A stretch of 64,000 bases of DNA from BP-133 sp040756995. GTDB taxonomy: Bacteria; Actinomycetota; Acidimicrobiia; IMCC26256; BP-133. Within the stretch, counting starts at the first letter, position 1. Each line of letters begins with the position of its first letter. The stretch covers positions 23,209 through 87,208 of the forward strand of contig JBFLYK010000033.1 of assembly GCA_040756995.1 (NCBI GenBank), read 5' to 3'. Position numbers and translations under genes: made by a program. Of the stretch, positions 16,935-25,428 are shown one piece after another. The notes below the pieces were generated by a model. The model ran no database searches. It was not told the origin of the DNA and worked only from the letters and a program-made list of their open reading frames with translations.

Positions 16935-17855
16935 CTACCGGACGGAGGCCAGGCCGAGATCGGGTATCGGCCCGGGTCCCGAGCTCCGTCCCTCGAAGGC
17001 CGCGGCCAGTTCGGCGGCGATGGCGTCAGGATCGAGCGCTCGGCGAACGTCAAGCTGCCAAGCGGGTTCGAACCCGGCGACCAGCTGAAGCACGCCGCCA
17101 CCGACGACGAAGACCTGCCCGGTGATGTGGGCGGCCGGATCGGAGCAGAGATACGCCACGAGCGACGAGACCTGCGCCGGATCCCACCGGTCGAATTCGC
17201 CGTCCACGGTCAGGTTCCCGTAGGTCATTTCCATCATCCGGCTGCGAGCGCGGGGGGCGATGACATTGCTCGTGACGCCATAACGCCCGACCTCGCGGGC
17301 CACCGCCAGGCCGAAGGAGGCGATGCCCGCCTTGGCCGTGTCATAGTTCGTCTGGCCGGCGTTCCCGTAGAGCCCTGATTCCGAGGACGTGTGGATGACG
17401 CGGCCGCCGACGCCTGACCCCTCGCACTTGGCTCGGGTCCGCCAGTATCGGCAGGCGGCCCGGGTCGGAGCGAAGTGGCCCCGCAGATGGACCCGTACCA
17501 CCGCCTCCCAGTCGTCGTCGGTCATGTTGACCAGCATCCGGTCCCGCAGGATCCCGGCATTGTTCACGAGAATGTCCAACCGGCCGTAGGTGTCGAGCGC
17601 CTGCTCGATCAGAGCGTCGGCCTCGGCGGTGTCGGCGACATCGCCGTGGTGGGCCGACGCCTGTCCGCCCAGCTGCTCGATCTCGGCGACGACGGCCTGG
17701 GCGGGGCGGGGATCGGAGCCGCTGCCGTCCCACTCCCCACCGAGGTCGTTCACGACGATGCGCGCACCGAGGCCGCTCAGGGTCAATGCGTGCGCCCGGC
17801 CGATGCCCCTCCCGGCGCCGGTGACGACGGCGACCTTTCCTTCCAGCGAGATCAC
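16935..17855 (-). CDS. SDR-family 3-hydroxyacyl-CoA dehydrogenase-like
   Basis: 306 aa. TGAGRGIG cofactor loop, NNAG, Ser in HTSSESG and YDTAKAG (catalytic Tyr/Lys). The insert DLGGEWDGSGSDPRPAQ resembles the dehydrogenase domain of peroxisomal multifunctional enzyme type 2 and bacterial (3R)-hydroxyacyl-CoA dehydrogenases, so it fits with the MaoC hydratases upstream. A 55-residue C-terminal extension after the SDR core is present. It is the last gene of the second minus-strand operon, overlapping the crotonase gene by 4 bases. Confidence 0.87.
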   Translation of the reverse strand: MISLEGKVAVVTGAGRGIGRAHALTLSGLGARIVVNDLGGEWDGSGSDPRPAQAVVAEIEQLGGQASAHHGDVADTAEADALIEQALDTYGRLDILVNNAGILRDRMLVNMTDDDWEAVVRVHLRGHFAPTRAACRYWRTRAKCEGSGVGGRVIHTSSESGLYGNAGQTNYDTAKAGIASFGLAVAREVGRYGVTSNVIAPRARSRMMEMTYGNLTVDGEFDRWDPAQVSSLVAYLCSDPAAHITGQVFVVGGGVLQLVAGFEPAWQLDVRRALDPDAIAAELAAAFEGRSSGPGPIPDLGLASVR

Positions 17856-18697
17856 GGTACGGCCTCCTCACGTCGGAGTTGGGATGCGGCGAAGAGTGCC
17901 GTTCCCCGGTCCGCGTCGAAATCGGGCGCTCGCCGCTGGAAGAAGGCCGAGATGCCCTCCACGGCATCGCCAAGGAACATCGCAAGGTGCATGGCCTCGA
18001 GGCCCATGGCCAAGGAGGCGTCGAGGCTCGCATCGAGTGAGGCGTGGAGCATTCGCTTGGCGCTGCCCAGCCCCACAGGACTGAGACCGGCGATGCGGTC
18101 GACGAGCGACCTCAGACGGTCGTTCAGGTCGGAAGCCGGCACGCAGGCGTGGACGAGGCCGAGTTCGGCGGCGCGCGGGCCCGACATCCGCTCTCCGGTC
18201 AGGACCATCTGATTGGCCACGGAGAGGCCGACCAGACGGCTGAGGATCTGGACGCCTCCGGCTCCGGGGATGGCGCCGATGCCGGTCTCGGGAAACCCGA
18301 TCGACACGTCGTCGCTGCAGACGCGCAGGTCGCACCACAGCGCCAGTTCCGACCCGCCTCCGAGGACGAGCCCGGACATCGCCGCCACCACGACGGTCGG
18401 GCTTTCCCAGATGGCCCGGAAGAGACTGGTCAGGCAGCCGAGGTACTCCCTGGCGTCCCGATCTGTCCCGGTGGTGTACACGCCCAGGTCGGCTCCCACG
18501 CAGAACCATCCCGGTTGGCCCTCGAGAACGAGGACCCGAATGGCCGGATCCGATGCCGTCTGGTGGACGACGGCGGTCAACTCCTGGATGAGGGTGTGCG
18601 ACAGCACGGTCGGACGGTCGGGCGTCCCGAAGCGGATCCATGCCAGGCCCTTGTCGGACGGGACGACCTCCACTCCGGTCACGACGCGTCCTTCCAT
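17852..18697 (-). CDS. Enoyl-CoA hydratase/isomerase (crotonase family)
   Basis: 281 aa. Crotonase fold with oxyanion-hole glycines in GLVLGGGSELALWCDLR and the second catalytic glutamate in PETGIGAIPGAGG. Both general acid/base glutamates of hydratases are therefore plausible. An imperfect repeat ASLDASLDASLAMG lies near residue 225. Overlaps the SDR start by 4 bases and is overlapped by the dehydrogenase end (18679), giving tight coupling. Hydration, isomerisation or hydrolysis of a ring-derived CoA ester are all possible. Confidence 0.87.
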   Translation of the reverse strand: MEGRVVTGVEVVPSDKGLAWIRFGTPDRPTVLSHTLIQELTAVVHQTASDPAIRVLVLEGQPGWFCVGADLGVYTTGTDRDAREYLGCLTSLFRAIWESPTVVVAAMSGLVLGGGSELALWCDLRVCSDDVSIGFPETGIGAIPGAGGVQILSRLVGLSVANQMVLTGERMSGPRAAELGLVHACVPASDLNDRLRSLVDRIAGLSPVGLGSAKRMLHASLDASLDASLAMGLEAMHLAMFLGDAVEGISAFFQRRAPDFDADRGTALFAASQLRREEAVP

Positions 18698-19815
18698 ACG
18701 GCCCGGGCGGCGATCCTCTTCATGATCTGTGGCGTCCCCTCCCCGAAGAGGAGGCCCATCACGTCACGGAGGCGCTGCTGGTGCGGCGAATCCGTGGAGT
18801 ACGCATAGTGGCCCATGGTGACCATAGCGGCTTCGATCGCCCGGAGCGCCTCCTCGCAGCTGTACCACTTCGACAGCGCGCCCTGGGCCCGTTGCGACAA
18901 GCCCTGGTCGCGCAGCCAGAGCGCCTCGTAGCAGAGGTGGCGGGCGCCGGCGACGCGGGCGGTGGCTTCGACAAGCGGGAAGGTCACCCCCTGGTAGGCG
19001 GAGATCTTGCGCCCGAAGGCCTCCCGCTCATCGGCGTAGGCGGCCGCCTCGTCCAGGCTGGCCTGGGCGGCGCCAACCGACATGAGACCCAGTAGCGGCC
19101 GGGTGTAGTTGAAGGTGTCCACGATGTCGAAGAAGCCCGCACCGGGAGCGGCCGAGACACGCTCGTCGGGAACGAACACGTCGTCGAGGAAGAGCGAGCC
19201 CCGGCCGAGCGGGAGGCACCCGACGTCATGGAAGCCGCTCCGGCTGACCCCGGGGGCCTGGAGGTCCACCAGAAAGCCGCCGATTCCGGCGGCACCGGGG
19301 GCGTCGCTCGCCCGGGCGAACACAACAGCCCGTTCGGCCACGCCCACGAGGCTGACGGAGGTCTTCTCGCCGTTGAGCCGCCATCCGCCGTCGACCCGTT
19401 CGGCCCGGGCCCGGGTGGCGGCGAGGTCCGAGCCGCCGCCCGGTTCGGTGACGCCGTAGGCGAGGATCTCCTCGCCTCGGACGATTCGTGGCAGCACCTC
19501 GGCGCGCAGGCTTTCGGGCACGAGCCGCTCCACGCTCGGTAGGGCGGCGAAATAGGCGAGGAAGGCGAGGTTGAAATCGGCGTAGGCCAGCGCCTCGAGC
19601 GCGGCACCGGTGGCCACGAAGCTCGCCGCCTGGCCACCGAACTCTTCCGAGAACATCAATCCCAGCAAGTGGAACTCACCAAGTCGCCGGTAACCGTCCC
19701 AGGGGAACTCCTCGGTAACGGCCCGGCCGAGGTATCCGTCGGCGAACTCCTTGGCAGCCAGCGCCCGGACGTGGTCCCGGAAACGGGATTCGTCGTCGGT
19801 GAGCCCGAACTGCAT
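18679..19815 (-). CDS. Acyl-CoA dehydrogenase
   Basis: 378 aa flavoenzyme introducing an alpha,beta double bond. Visible are the FAD-binding YGVTEPGGGSDLAATRAR segment, the beta-domain, and the C-terminal helical domain with EAFGRKISAYQGV and the end GTPQIMKRIAARAVWK. The start ATG 19815 shares its A with the TGA of the thiolase gene (TGATG) and has GGAGGGG upstream; the open extension to 19872 lies inside the thiolase. Substrate unknown. Confidence 0.9.
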   Translation of the reverse strand: MQFGLTDDESRFRDHVRALAAKEFADGYLGRAVTEEFPWDGYRRLGEFHLLGLMFSEEFGGQAASFVATGAALEALAYADFNLAFLAYFAALPSVERLVPESLRAEVLPRIVRGEEILAYGVTEPGGGSDLAATRARAERVDGGWRLNGEKTSVSLVGVAERAVVFARASDAPGAAGIGGFLVDLQAPGVSRSGFHDVGCLPLGRGSLFLDDVFVPDERVSAAPGAGFFDIVDTFNYTRPLLGLMSVGAAQASLDEAAAYADEREAFGRKISAYQGVTFPLVEATARVAGARHLCYEALWLRDQGLSQRAQGALSKWYSCEEALRAIEAAMVTMGHYAYSTDSPHQQRLRDVMGLLFGEGTPQIMKRIAARAVWKDAS

Positions 19816-20993
19816 CACAGCCCCTCCCCCACCTCGACCAGCAGGGCCACACCGATCCCCAGGCCGACACACATGGCCTGCACACCCCGGCCGCCGCCCC
19901 GCCGCTCGAGCTCGGCAACGAGGGTCCCGAGGAGCCGTGCACCGGTCGCTCCGACCGGATGGCCCAGCGCGATGGCACCCCCGTTCGGGTTCACACGCTC
20001 CAGGCTCACCCCGATTTCACGCTGCCAGGCCAGGACGACCGACGCGAATGCTTCGTTGACTTCGTACACGTCGATGTCGCTCGGCGCGATGCCCGCTTCG
20101 GCCAGCAGCCTGGTGGTCGCGCCGATGACGGCGGTGAGCATGAGGACGGGATCGCCGCCCACGGTCACGGCGTGGCGGATGTGGGCGCGGACCGGCAGGC
20201 CGTGGGCGGCGGCGAACTCGTCCGAGCAGAGCAGGGCCACGGCGGCGCCGTCGGACACCTGGCTGGAATGTGCCGCCGTGATGCGACCTCCGGCCTTTTC
20301 GAACACCGGCTGCAGCGCCCGGGCCCGTTCGAGGTTGAAGTCCGGCCGCATACCCTCGTCTCGATAGGCCAGGGAACCGTCGGGCAGCACCACATCGACC
20401 AGTTCGGATCCGAAGCGCCCCATGGCCATGGCCTCCACGGCCCGCCGGTGGCTCTCGACTCCGAGCTCGTCCATCTCGTCGCGCCCGATCCCCCACTTCT
20501 CGGCGATGCGCTCGGCCGCGATCCCCTGGGAGGTGATGGGGTACCGGGCAAGGAGGTCGGGTGACACCGCGTGGCCGGGGCGTCCCATTGACTCGTGCCA
20601 GGCCTGCTCGGGAAGGGATCGGGTCATGACGTCGACTCCACCGACGACGACGCAGCGAGCGTCCCCCGAGCGCACCGAGCGGGCGGCAAGATGCACCGCC
20701 TGCTGCCCCGAGCCGCACTGCATGTCCAAGGTGAAGCCTGGGACGTCGGGCGGCAAGCCGGCCTGGAGCCAGGCGTTGCGGCCCACGTTAAAGGACTGCT
20801 CGCCGGTCTGGAGGACGCATCCGGCGATGACCTCGTCGACCTGTGACGGATCGATCCCGACACGCTCATGGACCAGGGCCGTGTAGAGGTGGGCGAGCAG
20901 GTCGTCCGCCCGCATGTCGCGGTACATCCCGTTCACCCGACCGATGGGCACGCGGCACGCGTCGACGACCGCCACCCCCACTCCGGATGTCAT
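19815..20993 (-). CDS. Acetyl-CoA C-acyltransferase (thiolase), catalytically complete
   Basis: 392 aa. All thiolase motifs are intact: nucleophile in MQCGSGQQAV, VNEAFAS, NPNGGAIALGHPVGATG and the second cysteine in AMCVGLGIG. This contrasts with the two cysteine-less thiolase-fold proteins at 2380 and 3575, so this one should carry out the real thiolytic cleavage of the 3-ketoacyl-CoA. It lies between the dehydrogenase and a crotonase in the operon. Confidence 0.93.
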   Translation of the reverse strand: MTSGVGVAVVDACRVPIGRVNGMYRDMRADDLLAHLYTALVHERVGIDPSQVDEVIAGCVLQTGEQSFNVGRNAWLQAGLPPDVPGFTLDMQCGSGQQAVHLAARSVRSGDARCVVVGGVDVMTRSLPEQAWHESMGRPGHAVSPDLLARYPITSQGIAAERIAEKWGIGRDEMDELGVESHRRAVEAMAMGRFGSELVDVVLPDGSLAYRDEGMRPDFNLERARALQPVFEKAGGRITAAHSSQVSDGAAVALLCSDEFAAAHGLPVRAHIRHAVTVGGDPVLMLTAVIGATTRLLAEAGIAPSDIDVYEVNEAFASVVLAWQREIGVSLERVNPNGGAIALGHPVGATGARLLGTLVAELERRGGGRGVQAMCVGLGIGVALLVEVGEGL

Positions 20994-21015
20994 CGGCAGG
21001 CCTCCTCTTTGGGCG

Positions 21016-21810
21016 TCAACGCCCAGTCCACGTCGGCCCTCGCCGTTCGAGGAAGGCGGAGGCGCCCTCCCGGTGGTCGTCGGTCATCTTCAACACGCTC
21101 TGCCCGAGCCGTTCCAGGCGCCGACCGGTCTCGAGATCGACGTCGACGCAGGTGTTCAGGACGTGCTTCGCCATGCCGAGCGCCAAGGGGGCGCGCCCGC
21201 TCATGGAGTCGGCCAGGGAGAGCGCGGCGTCCAGTGCCTTGGCAGGGGGGGCGACCTCCGTGGCCAGACCCCAGGAAACGGCCTCTTCCGGGCTCAGGGA
21301 GCGACCGAGCATGACGAGTTCCTTCGCCCGGCCCAGCCCGACGTAGCGGACCAGCCGGGAACAACCACCCGAGCCGGGAATGAGACCGACCTTGGCTTCC
21401 GGCATGACGAGCTTGGCGTCGGCGGCGAGGACCCGGAAGTCGCACGACAGGGCGAGCTCGAAACCGCCTCCGGCGGCCACGCCGTTGACGGCGGCGACGA
21501 CCGGGATCTCCATGGCTTCGATGAGGTCGAACAGCTCATGGATCGACCGGGCCAGGGCCCGGAAGGCCCGTGTTCCGACCTCCGTGAGCCCACGCATGCC
21601 GTCGACGTCCTCCCCGGCAGAAAAGGCGCGCCCGGAGCCCGTGATCACCAGGACACGGACGTCACTGGCAACAGCCACCTCCACCAGCAGCTCCCCGAAC
21701 CGGTCCCGCATGTCCTGGTTCCAGGCGTTGAGCCGTTCCGGCCGGTTGAGCGTCAGGACACGGACGCCTCCGGGCAGATCGTCCCGCAGGACGGTGTCGG
21801 AGACCGTCAT
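21016..21810 (-). CDS. Enoyl-CoA hydratase
   Basis: 264 aa crotonase. Catalytic glutamates are in AAGGGFELALSCDFR and EAKVGLIPGSGG, the standard pair for enoyl-CoA hydratase; GSGRAFSAGEDV gives the CoA-binding loop. The start overlaps the MaoC stop by 4 bases. It shows the same organisation as the PaaF/PaaG-type enzymes of phenylacetate degradation, but there is no sequence feature that fixes the substrate. Confidence 0.9.
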   Translation of the reverse strand: MTVSDTVLRDDLPGGVRVLTLNRPERLNAWNQDMRDRFGELLVEVAVASDVRVLVITGSGRAFSAGEDVDGMRGLTEVGTRAFRALARSIHELFDLIEAMEIPVVAAVNGVAAGGGFELALSCDFRVLAADAKLVMPEAKVGLIPGSGGCSRLVRYVGLGRAKELVMLGRSLSPEEAVSWGLATEVAPPAKALDAALSLADSMSGRAPLALGMAKHVLNTCVDVDLETGRRLERLGQSVLKMTDDHREGASAFLERRGPTWTGR

Positions 21811-22148
21811 CGCACCGCGATCTCGACGGACACGGCGACGGTGCCGTCCTCCTTGGTGACCTGCAGCCCCGGGCCCTCACCGGCCGGACCCAGCGCCAGT
21901 GATTCACCAGGGAAGACCGGGGCCCGCAGCCGTGAGCGCACGGCTGTCAGGTTGAGGCCCTGGGCGACGAGCGCGTCGACGACGAGGCTGACCGTGAGGG
22001 GCCCGTGGGCGATCACCGACGGCATCCCGGCCTGGCGAGCAAAGGCTTCGTCGACGTGCATCGGGTTGAAGTCGCCGCTGGCGCCGGCGTATCGGGCGAT
22101 CTTGAGCCGATCGACGTCGGGGAGGGCACGGGGGGAATCGATGGTCAT
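21807..22148 (-). CDS. MaoC-like (R)-hydratase subunit, C-terminal half type
   Basis: 113 aa hot-dog protein. The hydratase-2 motif GASGDFNPMHVDE carries the catalytic Asp and His. Small MaoC proteins of this kind act as a heterodimer with a second hot-dog subunit without the motif, here the next gene upstream (22145). Known pairs include ChsH1/ChsH2-type and HadAB-type enzymes. It probably hydrates an enoyl-CoA to the (3R)-hydroxyacyl-CoA used by the SDR at 16935. Confidence 0.88.
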   Translation of the reverse strand: MTIDSPRALPDVDRLKIARYAGASGDFNPMHVDEAFARQAGMPSVIAHGPLTVSLVVDALVAQGLNLTAVRSRLRAPVFPGESLALGPAGEGPGLQVTKEDGTVAVSVEIAVR

Positions 22149-22534
22149 GCATCGAGCCTTTCGATGAAGGTGGTCCGCTGACGCTGGACGGGGCGGCCCG
22201 CGCCGTCGAGCGCTTCGGTCAGCACCACTCCGAACTGCGACGTGCCCTTGGTGTAGACGTCCTCGACGCGGATCTCGACCTGGAGGACTTCATCCGGCTC
22301 GACCGGACGCTCCCACTCGTAGTCCTGGCCCACCAGCAGGCCACGGTCCATCCGCAGCCCTAGGTGCGTGATCAGTGCCGTCTCGCCGGCGATGACGGGC
22401 CCGAAGAACGGGACGAGCCGGGCGGTGGTGGCTCCCGTGGGCGTGCCGATCGCGCTCTCCATCTCCATGAGCTTCTCTGCGGCGACCCGGTACGGCCCCG
22501 AGAAGAGCACAGTTCCCTTTGCCGATTCGTTCAT
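22145..22534 (-). CDS. MaoC-like hydratase subunit, N-terminal (FAS1-like dehydratase) type
   Basis: 129 aa hot-dog fold protein lacking the Asp/His catalytic motif. The pattern YRVAAEKLMEMESAIG and FGPVIAGETALITHLGL is that of FAS1-like dehydratase / MaoC N-terminal domains. Overlaps the catalytic partner at both ends by 4 bases, consistent with 1:1 assembly. The pairing is inferred from adjacency and known heterodimers. Confidence 0.85.
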   Translation of the reverse strand: MNESAKGTVLFSGPYRVAAEKLMEMESAIGTPTGATTARLVPFFGPVIAGETALITHLGLRMDRGLLVGQDYEWERPVEPDEVLQVEIRVEDVYTKGTSQFGVVLTEALDGAGRPVQRQRTTFIERLDA

Positions 22535-22902
22535 TCGGTTGGTTGCTCCAGCGCGGGGGCTGGTGCGGTCTCCTTCCTGTTCAGGGCGGGGCGCGCTTGA
22601 TCTTCGCTGATCAAGATCGCCTTGGTGGGGCAGACGGCGGCGGCGCGGCGCGCCTTGGCGACGAGGTGGTCAGGGGGCCGGGGCAACAAGACCTCCGGGT
22701 AGGCGGAGTCGTGTTCGCCCGACATGCGGAAGATCTCGGGGGCCACGGCCTCGCAGCGGGCGTGAGACTGGCACGCCGGGTAGTTCACCTCGACGAAGAT
22801 TCCTCCATCGCCATTGGTCTCCGGCGATGTCGCCCGTGTTCCGTCAGCCTCCACGGCGACGTTGTCACTGACGTCGACGAAGATCTCCCCCTCTGCGGTC
22901 AC
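22531..22902 (-). CDS. Ferredoxin, single cluster
   Basis: 123 aa. The core NYPACQSHARCEAVAPEIF then AAAVCPTKAI is the short actinobacterial ferredoxin pattern (C-x5-C ... CP) holding one 3Fe-4S or 4Fe-4S cluster; the middle ligand is His (SHA) rather than Cys, as in P450-type ferredoxins. A 40-residue acidic N-terminal extension and a Pro/Ala-rich tail flank it. GTG 22902 has GAGAGGAG upstream; the longer frame to 23145 overlaps the other ferredoxin. Likely electron donor to the diiron oxygenase at 23188. Confidence 0.8.
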   Translation of the reverse strand: MTAEGEIFVDVSDNVAVEADGTRATSPETNGDGGIFVEVNYPACQSHARCEAVAPEIFRMSGEHDSAYPEVLLPRPPDHLVAKARRAAAVCPTKAILISEDQARPALNRKETAPAPALEQPTE

Positions 22903-22916
22903 TCCGCCAGCTCCTC

Positions 22917-23171
22917 TCAACACACCGCGGTACGGGGCAGCCATGGACCCGATAGCCACCGTGTCGGTCCCGCCACCGTGTCGATGGCGCCCTCCGGGCA
23001 CCGGTTCGCCGCCACGCAGACCTCCAACTCGAGTTCCTCGGGCAGGTGCGCGTCCTGGAACTCCACGGCGACGTAGGCGTAGCCCCAGTCGTCCTGCTTG
23101 AACACCCGCCCGCTCACGGCGACGCAGGTGCCGTGACCCGTGCACCGGATGGGATCGATGCGCACCTTCAC
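22917..23171 (-). CDS. Ferredoxin, single cluster
   Basis: 84 aa. CTGHGTCVAVSGRVF and NRCPEGAI give a single 3Fe-4S-type cluster pattern with His/Gly where a fourth Cys would be. It shares the architecture of the 22531 ferredoxin but has a shorter N-terminus. Two consecutive ferredoxins beside a PaaA-like diiron protein and a divergent NuoF-like reductase suggest an electron-transfer chain. ATG 23171 is 16 bases after the stop of the diiron gene. Confidence 0.85.
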   Translation of the reverse strand: MKVRIDPIRCTGHGTCVAVSGRVFKQDDWGYAYVAVEFQDAHLPEELELEVCVAANRCPEGAIDTVAGPTRWLSGPWLPRTAVC

Positions 23172-23187
23172 CGCGGGCCCGCCGTGC

Positions 23188-23940
23188 TCAGAGGAACTTG
23201 CGGTTGGCCAGCGGGTCCGGCACGGTCAGGCCCAGGGCCTGGATCATCGGGGTCGTCTCGTCGATGAACTGCTGACGCAACTCGCCGTTGGTGTGCTGCT
23301 TGAGGCCCCAGGCGATGTACTTCTGGTCGCGCTTCGACTTGGTGTTCCCGAACATGTCGAGCACTCTCGGATACCAGTCGTGGAGGGCCTTCTGGGCTTC
23401 GGCCCGACCGTCTTCGGTCGAGCAGATCACCTTCAGGTGGTAATGGCCCATGGCACTATGGCCGTATTCGTCGTTGACGACGCCTGGCGCGCTACGACGC
23501 ATGGGCCCGTAGGTGGAGTTGATCCACTCCCGCCCCTGGTAGACGCCGACGCGGTCTCCCAGGAAGTTGAACCAGCCCAGTTCGACCCAGGTCTCGGGGA
23601 TGTAGTTGAAGATGTCGAGGAACCCCGCCGCGCCCTCGAGCATCCGCGAATCGCTGAAATCGAGGCCCAGCTGTAGCCCGAGGTTGTAATAGATGTAGCC
23701 GTGGCGCGTCTCGTCGGCGATGTAGTGCATCACCCGGACCTTGTCGCCCGGCGTGGGCGCCAGTTGCCACATGCGTTCACCAAGCTTGAAGGTGTAGCCG
23801 TTGAAGAGGCCGGTGCCTTCGACGCCGGCCTGGACCATCACCAACTGCGTCAGGAGTTGCCGATACTCCTCGGGCATCGCCCTATCGTCAGGCTCGAAGA
23901 TCGTTGTCGCTTCGGGACGAATCGATTCCTTGACCGGCAC
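23188..23940 (-). CDS. PaaA/PaaC-family diiron oxygenase-like protein
   Basis: 250 aa protein of the phenylacetate-CoA oxygenase catalytic/structural family. ExxH motifs E77-T-R-H80 and E158-Y-G-H161, with E41 as a further ligand, predict an intact diiron site, so it resembles the catalytic PaaA more than the inactive PaaC subunit. No paaB, paaD or paaE genes are in the window, so it is not a standard Paa epoxidase complex. It heads the operon of beta-oxidation genes and diverges from the NuoF-like gene over an 89-base shared regulatory region. The substrate is probably a CoA ester (inference). Confidence 0.8.
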   Translation of the reverse strand: MPVKESIRPEATTIFEPDDRAMPEEYRQLLTQLVMVQAGVEGTGLFNGYTFKLGERMWQLAPTPGDKVRVMHYIADETRHGYIYYNLGLQLGLDFSDSRMLEGAAGFLDIFNYIPETWVELGWFNFLGDRVGVYQGREWINSTYGPMRRSAPGVVNDEYGHSAMGHYHLKVICSTEDGRAEAQKALHDWYPRVLDMFGNTKSKRDQKYIAWGLKQHTNGELRQQFIDETTPMIQALGLTVPDPLANRKFL

Positions 23941-23993
23941 CGCGTCTCCCTCCGCTCGGTCGGTGGCGTCTGAGTGCTCCGGCGTTCAGTCCC

Positions 23994-24036
23994 TTGAGCA
24001 CTCGATGAATATGTTCTACCATACGGTCGATGGATT
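23994..24036 (+). promoter_or_regulatory. Leaderless-type promoter, second copy of the 16-bp palindrome
   Basis: TTGAGC (23994-23999), 17 bases, TACCAT (24017-24022), 7 bases to the ATG at 24030. The 16-mer 24015-24030 is identical to 1080-1095, and 24007-24036 matches 1072-1101 at 29 of 30 positions although the genes behind them are unrelated. It probably also controls the divergent gene at 23940. Confidence 0.77.
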
Positions 24037-25385
24037 ACGCAAGACGCCTGCCGCTTCTCCTCGAGTCGCCGGCTGCGGCCCAGATGGAGACCCTGGACAG
24101 AGCCCGAGAGCGAGGCGTCTACGAGGGGCTCGCAAGGACGGACCGGTTCGGGCGGGCATGGCTGCTCCAGGAGCTGACAGATGCGGGCCTCCGGGGTCGG
24201 GGCGGGGCGGGCTTCACCACCGGGCGCAAATGGGCGTCCGTCGCATCGGCGGCGAGTGATCGCAGGGTGCTGTTGAACGGCGCCGAAGCGGAGCCCCTCA
24301 GCTGGAAGGACCGCTGGCTGCTCGAACAGCGCCCTCATCTCGTCCTCGAGGGAGTTCTCCTCGCCGCCATGGCGGTGGACGCGCCGAGCGTCCACTGCTA
24401 TATCAGCGACCCGAAGGCGCGGGCCGTCTTCGCCGCCGCCGCCCGGGAGGCGACCGCGGCCGGCGTCCTCGATCGGGCCGGTCTGGATCAGCTGGACATT
24501 GTCGTCGTGGCGGCACCGGCGGCATACGTGGCCGGCGAAGAGACCGCGGCGATCCGCTACATCAACGGAGGGCCTGCCCTTCCCCTTCTGAAGCCTCCGA
24601 GACCCTTCGAGTGCGGGATCGACGGCCGGCCCACGCTCGTCAACAACGTCGAAACCCTGGCCCACGCGGCCTGGATCGCCCAGCGCGGCGCCGCCTCGTT
24701 CCGCCAGTTTGGGACCCCCGCCTCCCCCGGCACGTTCCTGTCGTGCATCAGCGGAGCAGTGGCGCGGCCGGGCCTGTACGAATTCCCGCTGGGCATCTCG
24801 CTCGCCGAGGTTCTGGATCTCGTCGGATCCGATGCCGGGCCGCCCCGGGGCTTTCTGATGGGTGGCTATTTCTCGGGATTCCTGCCGGCGACGGGCGTCG
24901 CGGCCGCCTTGGACTATGACGGCCTGCGTGAACGGTTCGGTTCCTCTCTCGGGAATGGCTCTGTCGTCGTGCTCGGCCAAGACGACTGTCCGGTCCGGGT
25001 CGCCAGCGAGGTCTTCGCTTTTTTCGAGGCACAGTCGGCCCGCCAGTGTGGTGTTTGCGTGGATGGCACCGCCGCATTGACCCGTGTCGCGCTTCAGTTC
25101 CAAGCGCAGGATGCGAACCCGGACCAGATCCAGATTCTGCGGTCGCGCTCATCGATGCTCCGCCGCCGGGGCGCATGCCAGCTACTCGATGCCGCCGCGG
25201 CGCTGGCCGGGTCTCTCGTCAGGTGGTTTGAGCCCGATCTGCTCCGGCACACGAACGGCACCCAGTGCCCCGACTGCGACGGCCGAGTCCCATGGGAGAC
25301 CGGTGTCGGACCACGCGCTGTCCCACCCTCCACCGGAGCCGGACCGATCGCCAAACCCATCGTCGTTGATGTGTCTCAGGCCTAG
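24030..25385 (+). CDS. NuoF-like NADH-binding flavoprotein with altered N3 cluster
   Basis: 451 aa, homologous to the NADH/FMN subunit of complex I. GRGGAGFTTGRKW (near residue 55) is the FMN/NADH site and VAGEETAAIR is conserved. The usual CGxCxPCR motif for the N3 cluster reads CGVCVDG near residue 341, so its third Cys is missing; a distal Cys remains in GACQLL (about 382). An extra CPDC occurs in the tail. No NuoE or NuoG gene is adjacent. It may act as a free NADH:ferredoxin reductase for the divergent ferredoxin/diiron genes. The start ATG is set by the leaderless promoter. Confidence 0.83.
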   Translation: MDYARRLPLLLESPAAAQMETLDRARERGVYEGLARTDRFGRAWLLQELTDAGLRGRGGAGFTTGRKWASVASAASDRRVLLNGAEAEPLSWKDRWLLEQRPHLVLEGVLLAAMAVDAPSVHCYISDPKARAVFAAAAREATAAGVLDRAGLDQLDIVVVAAPAAYVAGEETAAIRYINGGPALPLLKPPRPFECGIDGRPTLVNNVETLAHAAWIAQRGAASFRQFGTPASPGTFLSCISGAVARPGLYEFPLGISLAEVLDLVGSDAGPPRGFLMGGYFSGFLPATGVAAALDYDGLRERFGSSLGNGSVVVLGQDDCPVRVASEVFAFFEAQSARQCGVCVDGTAALTRVALQFQAQDANPDQIQILRSRSSMLRRRGACQLLDAAAALAGSLVRWFEPDLLRHTNGTQCPDCDGRVPWETGVGPRAVPPSTGAGPIAKPIVVDVSQA

Positions 25386-25428
25386 TGGTCGTTCCGACCA
25401 TGAACCGAACCGGATGAGAGGAGAGCAG

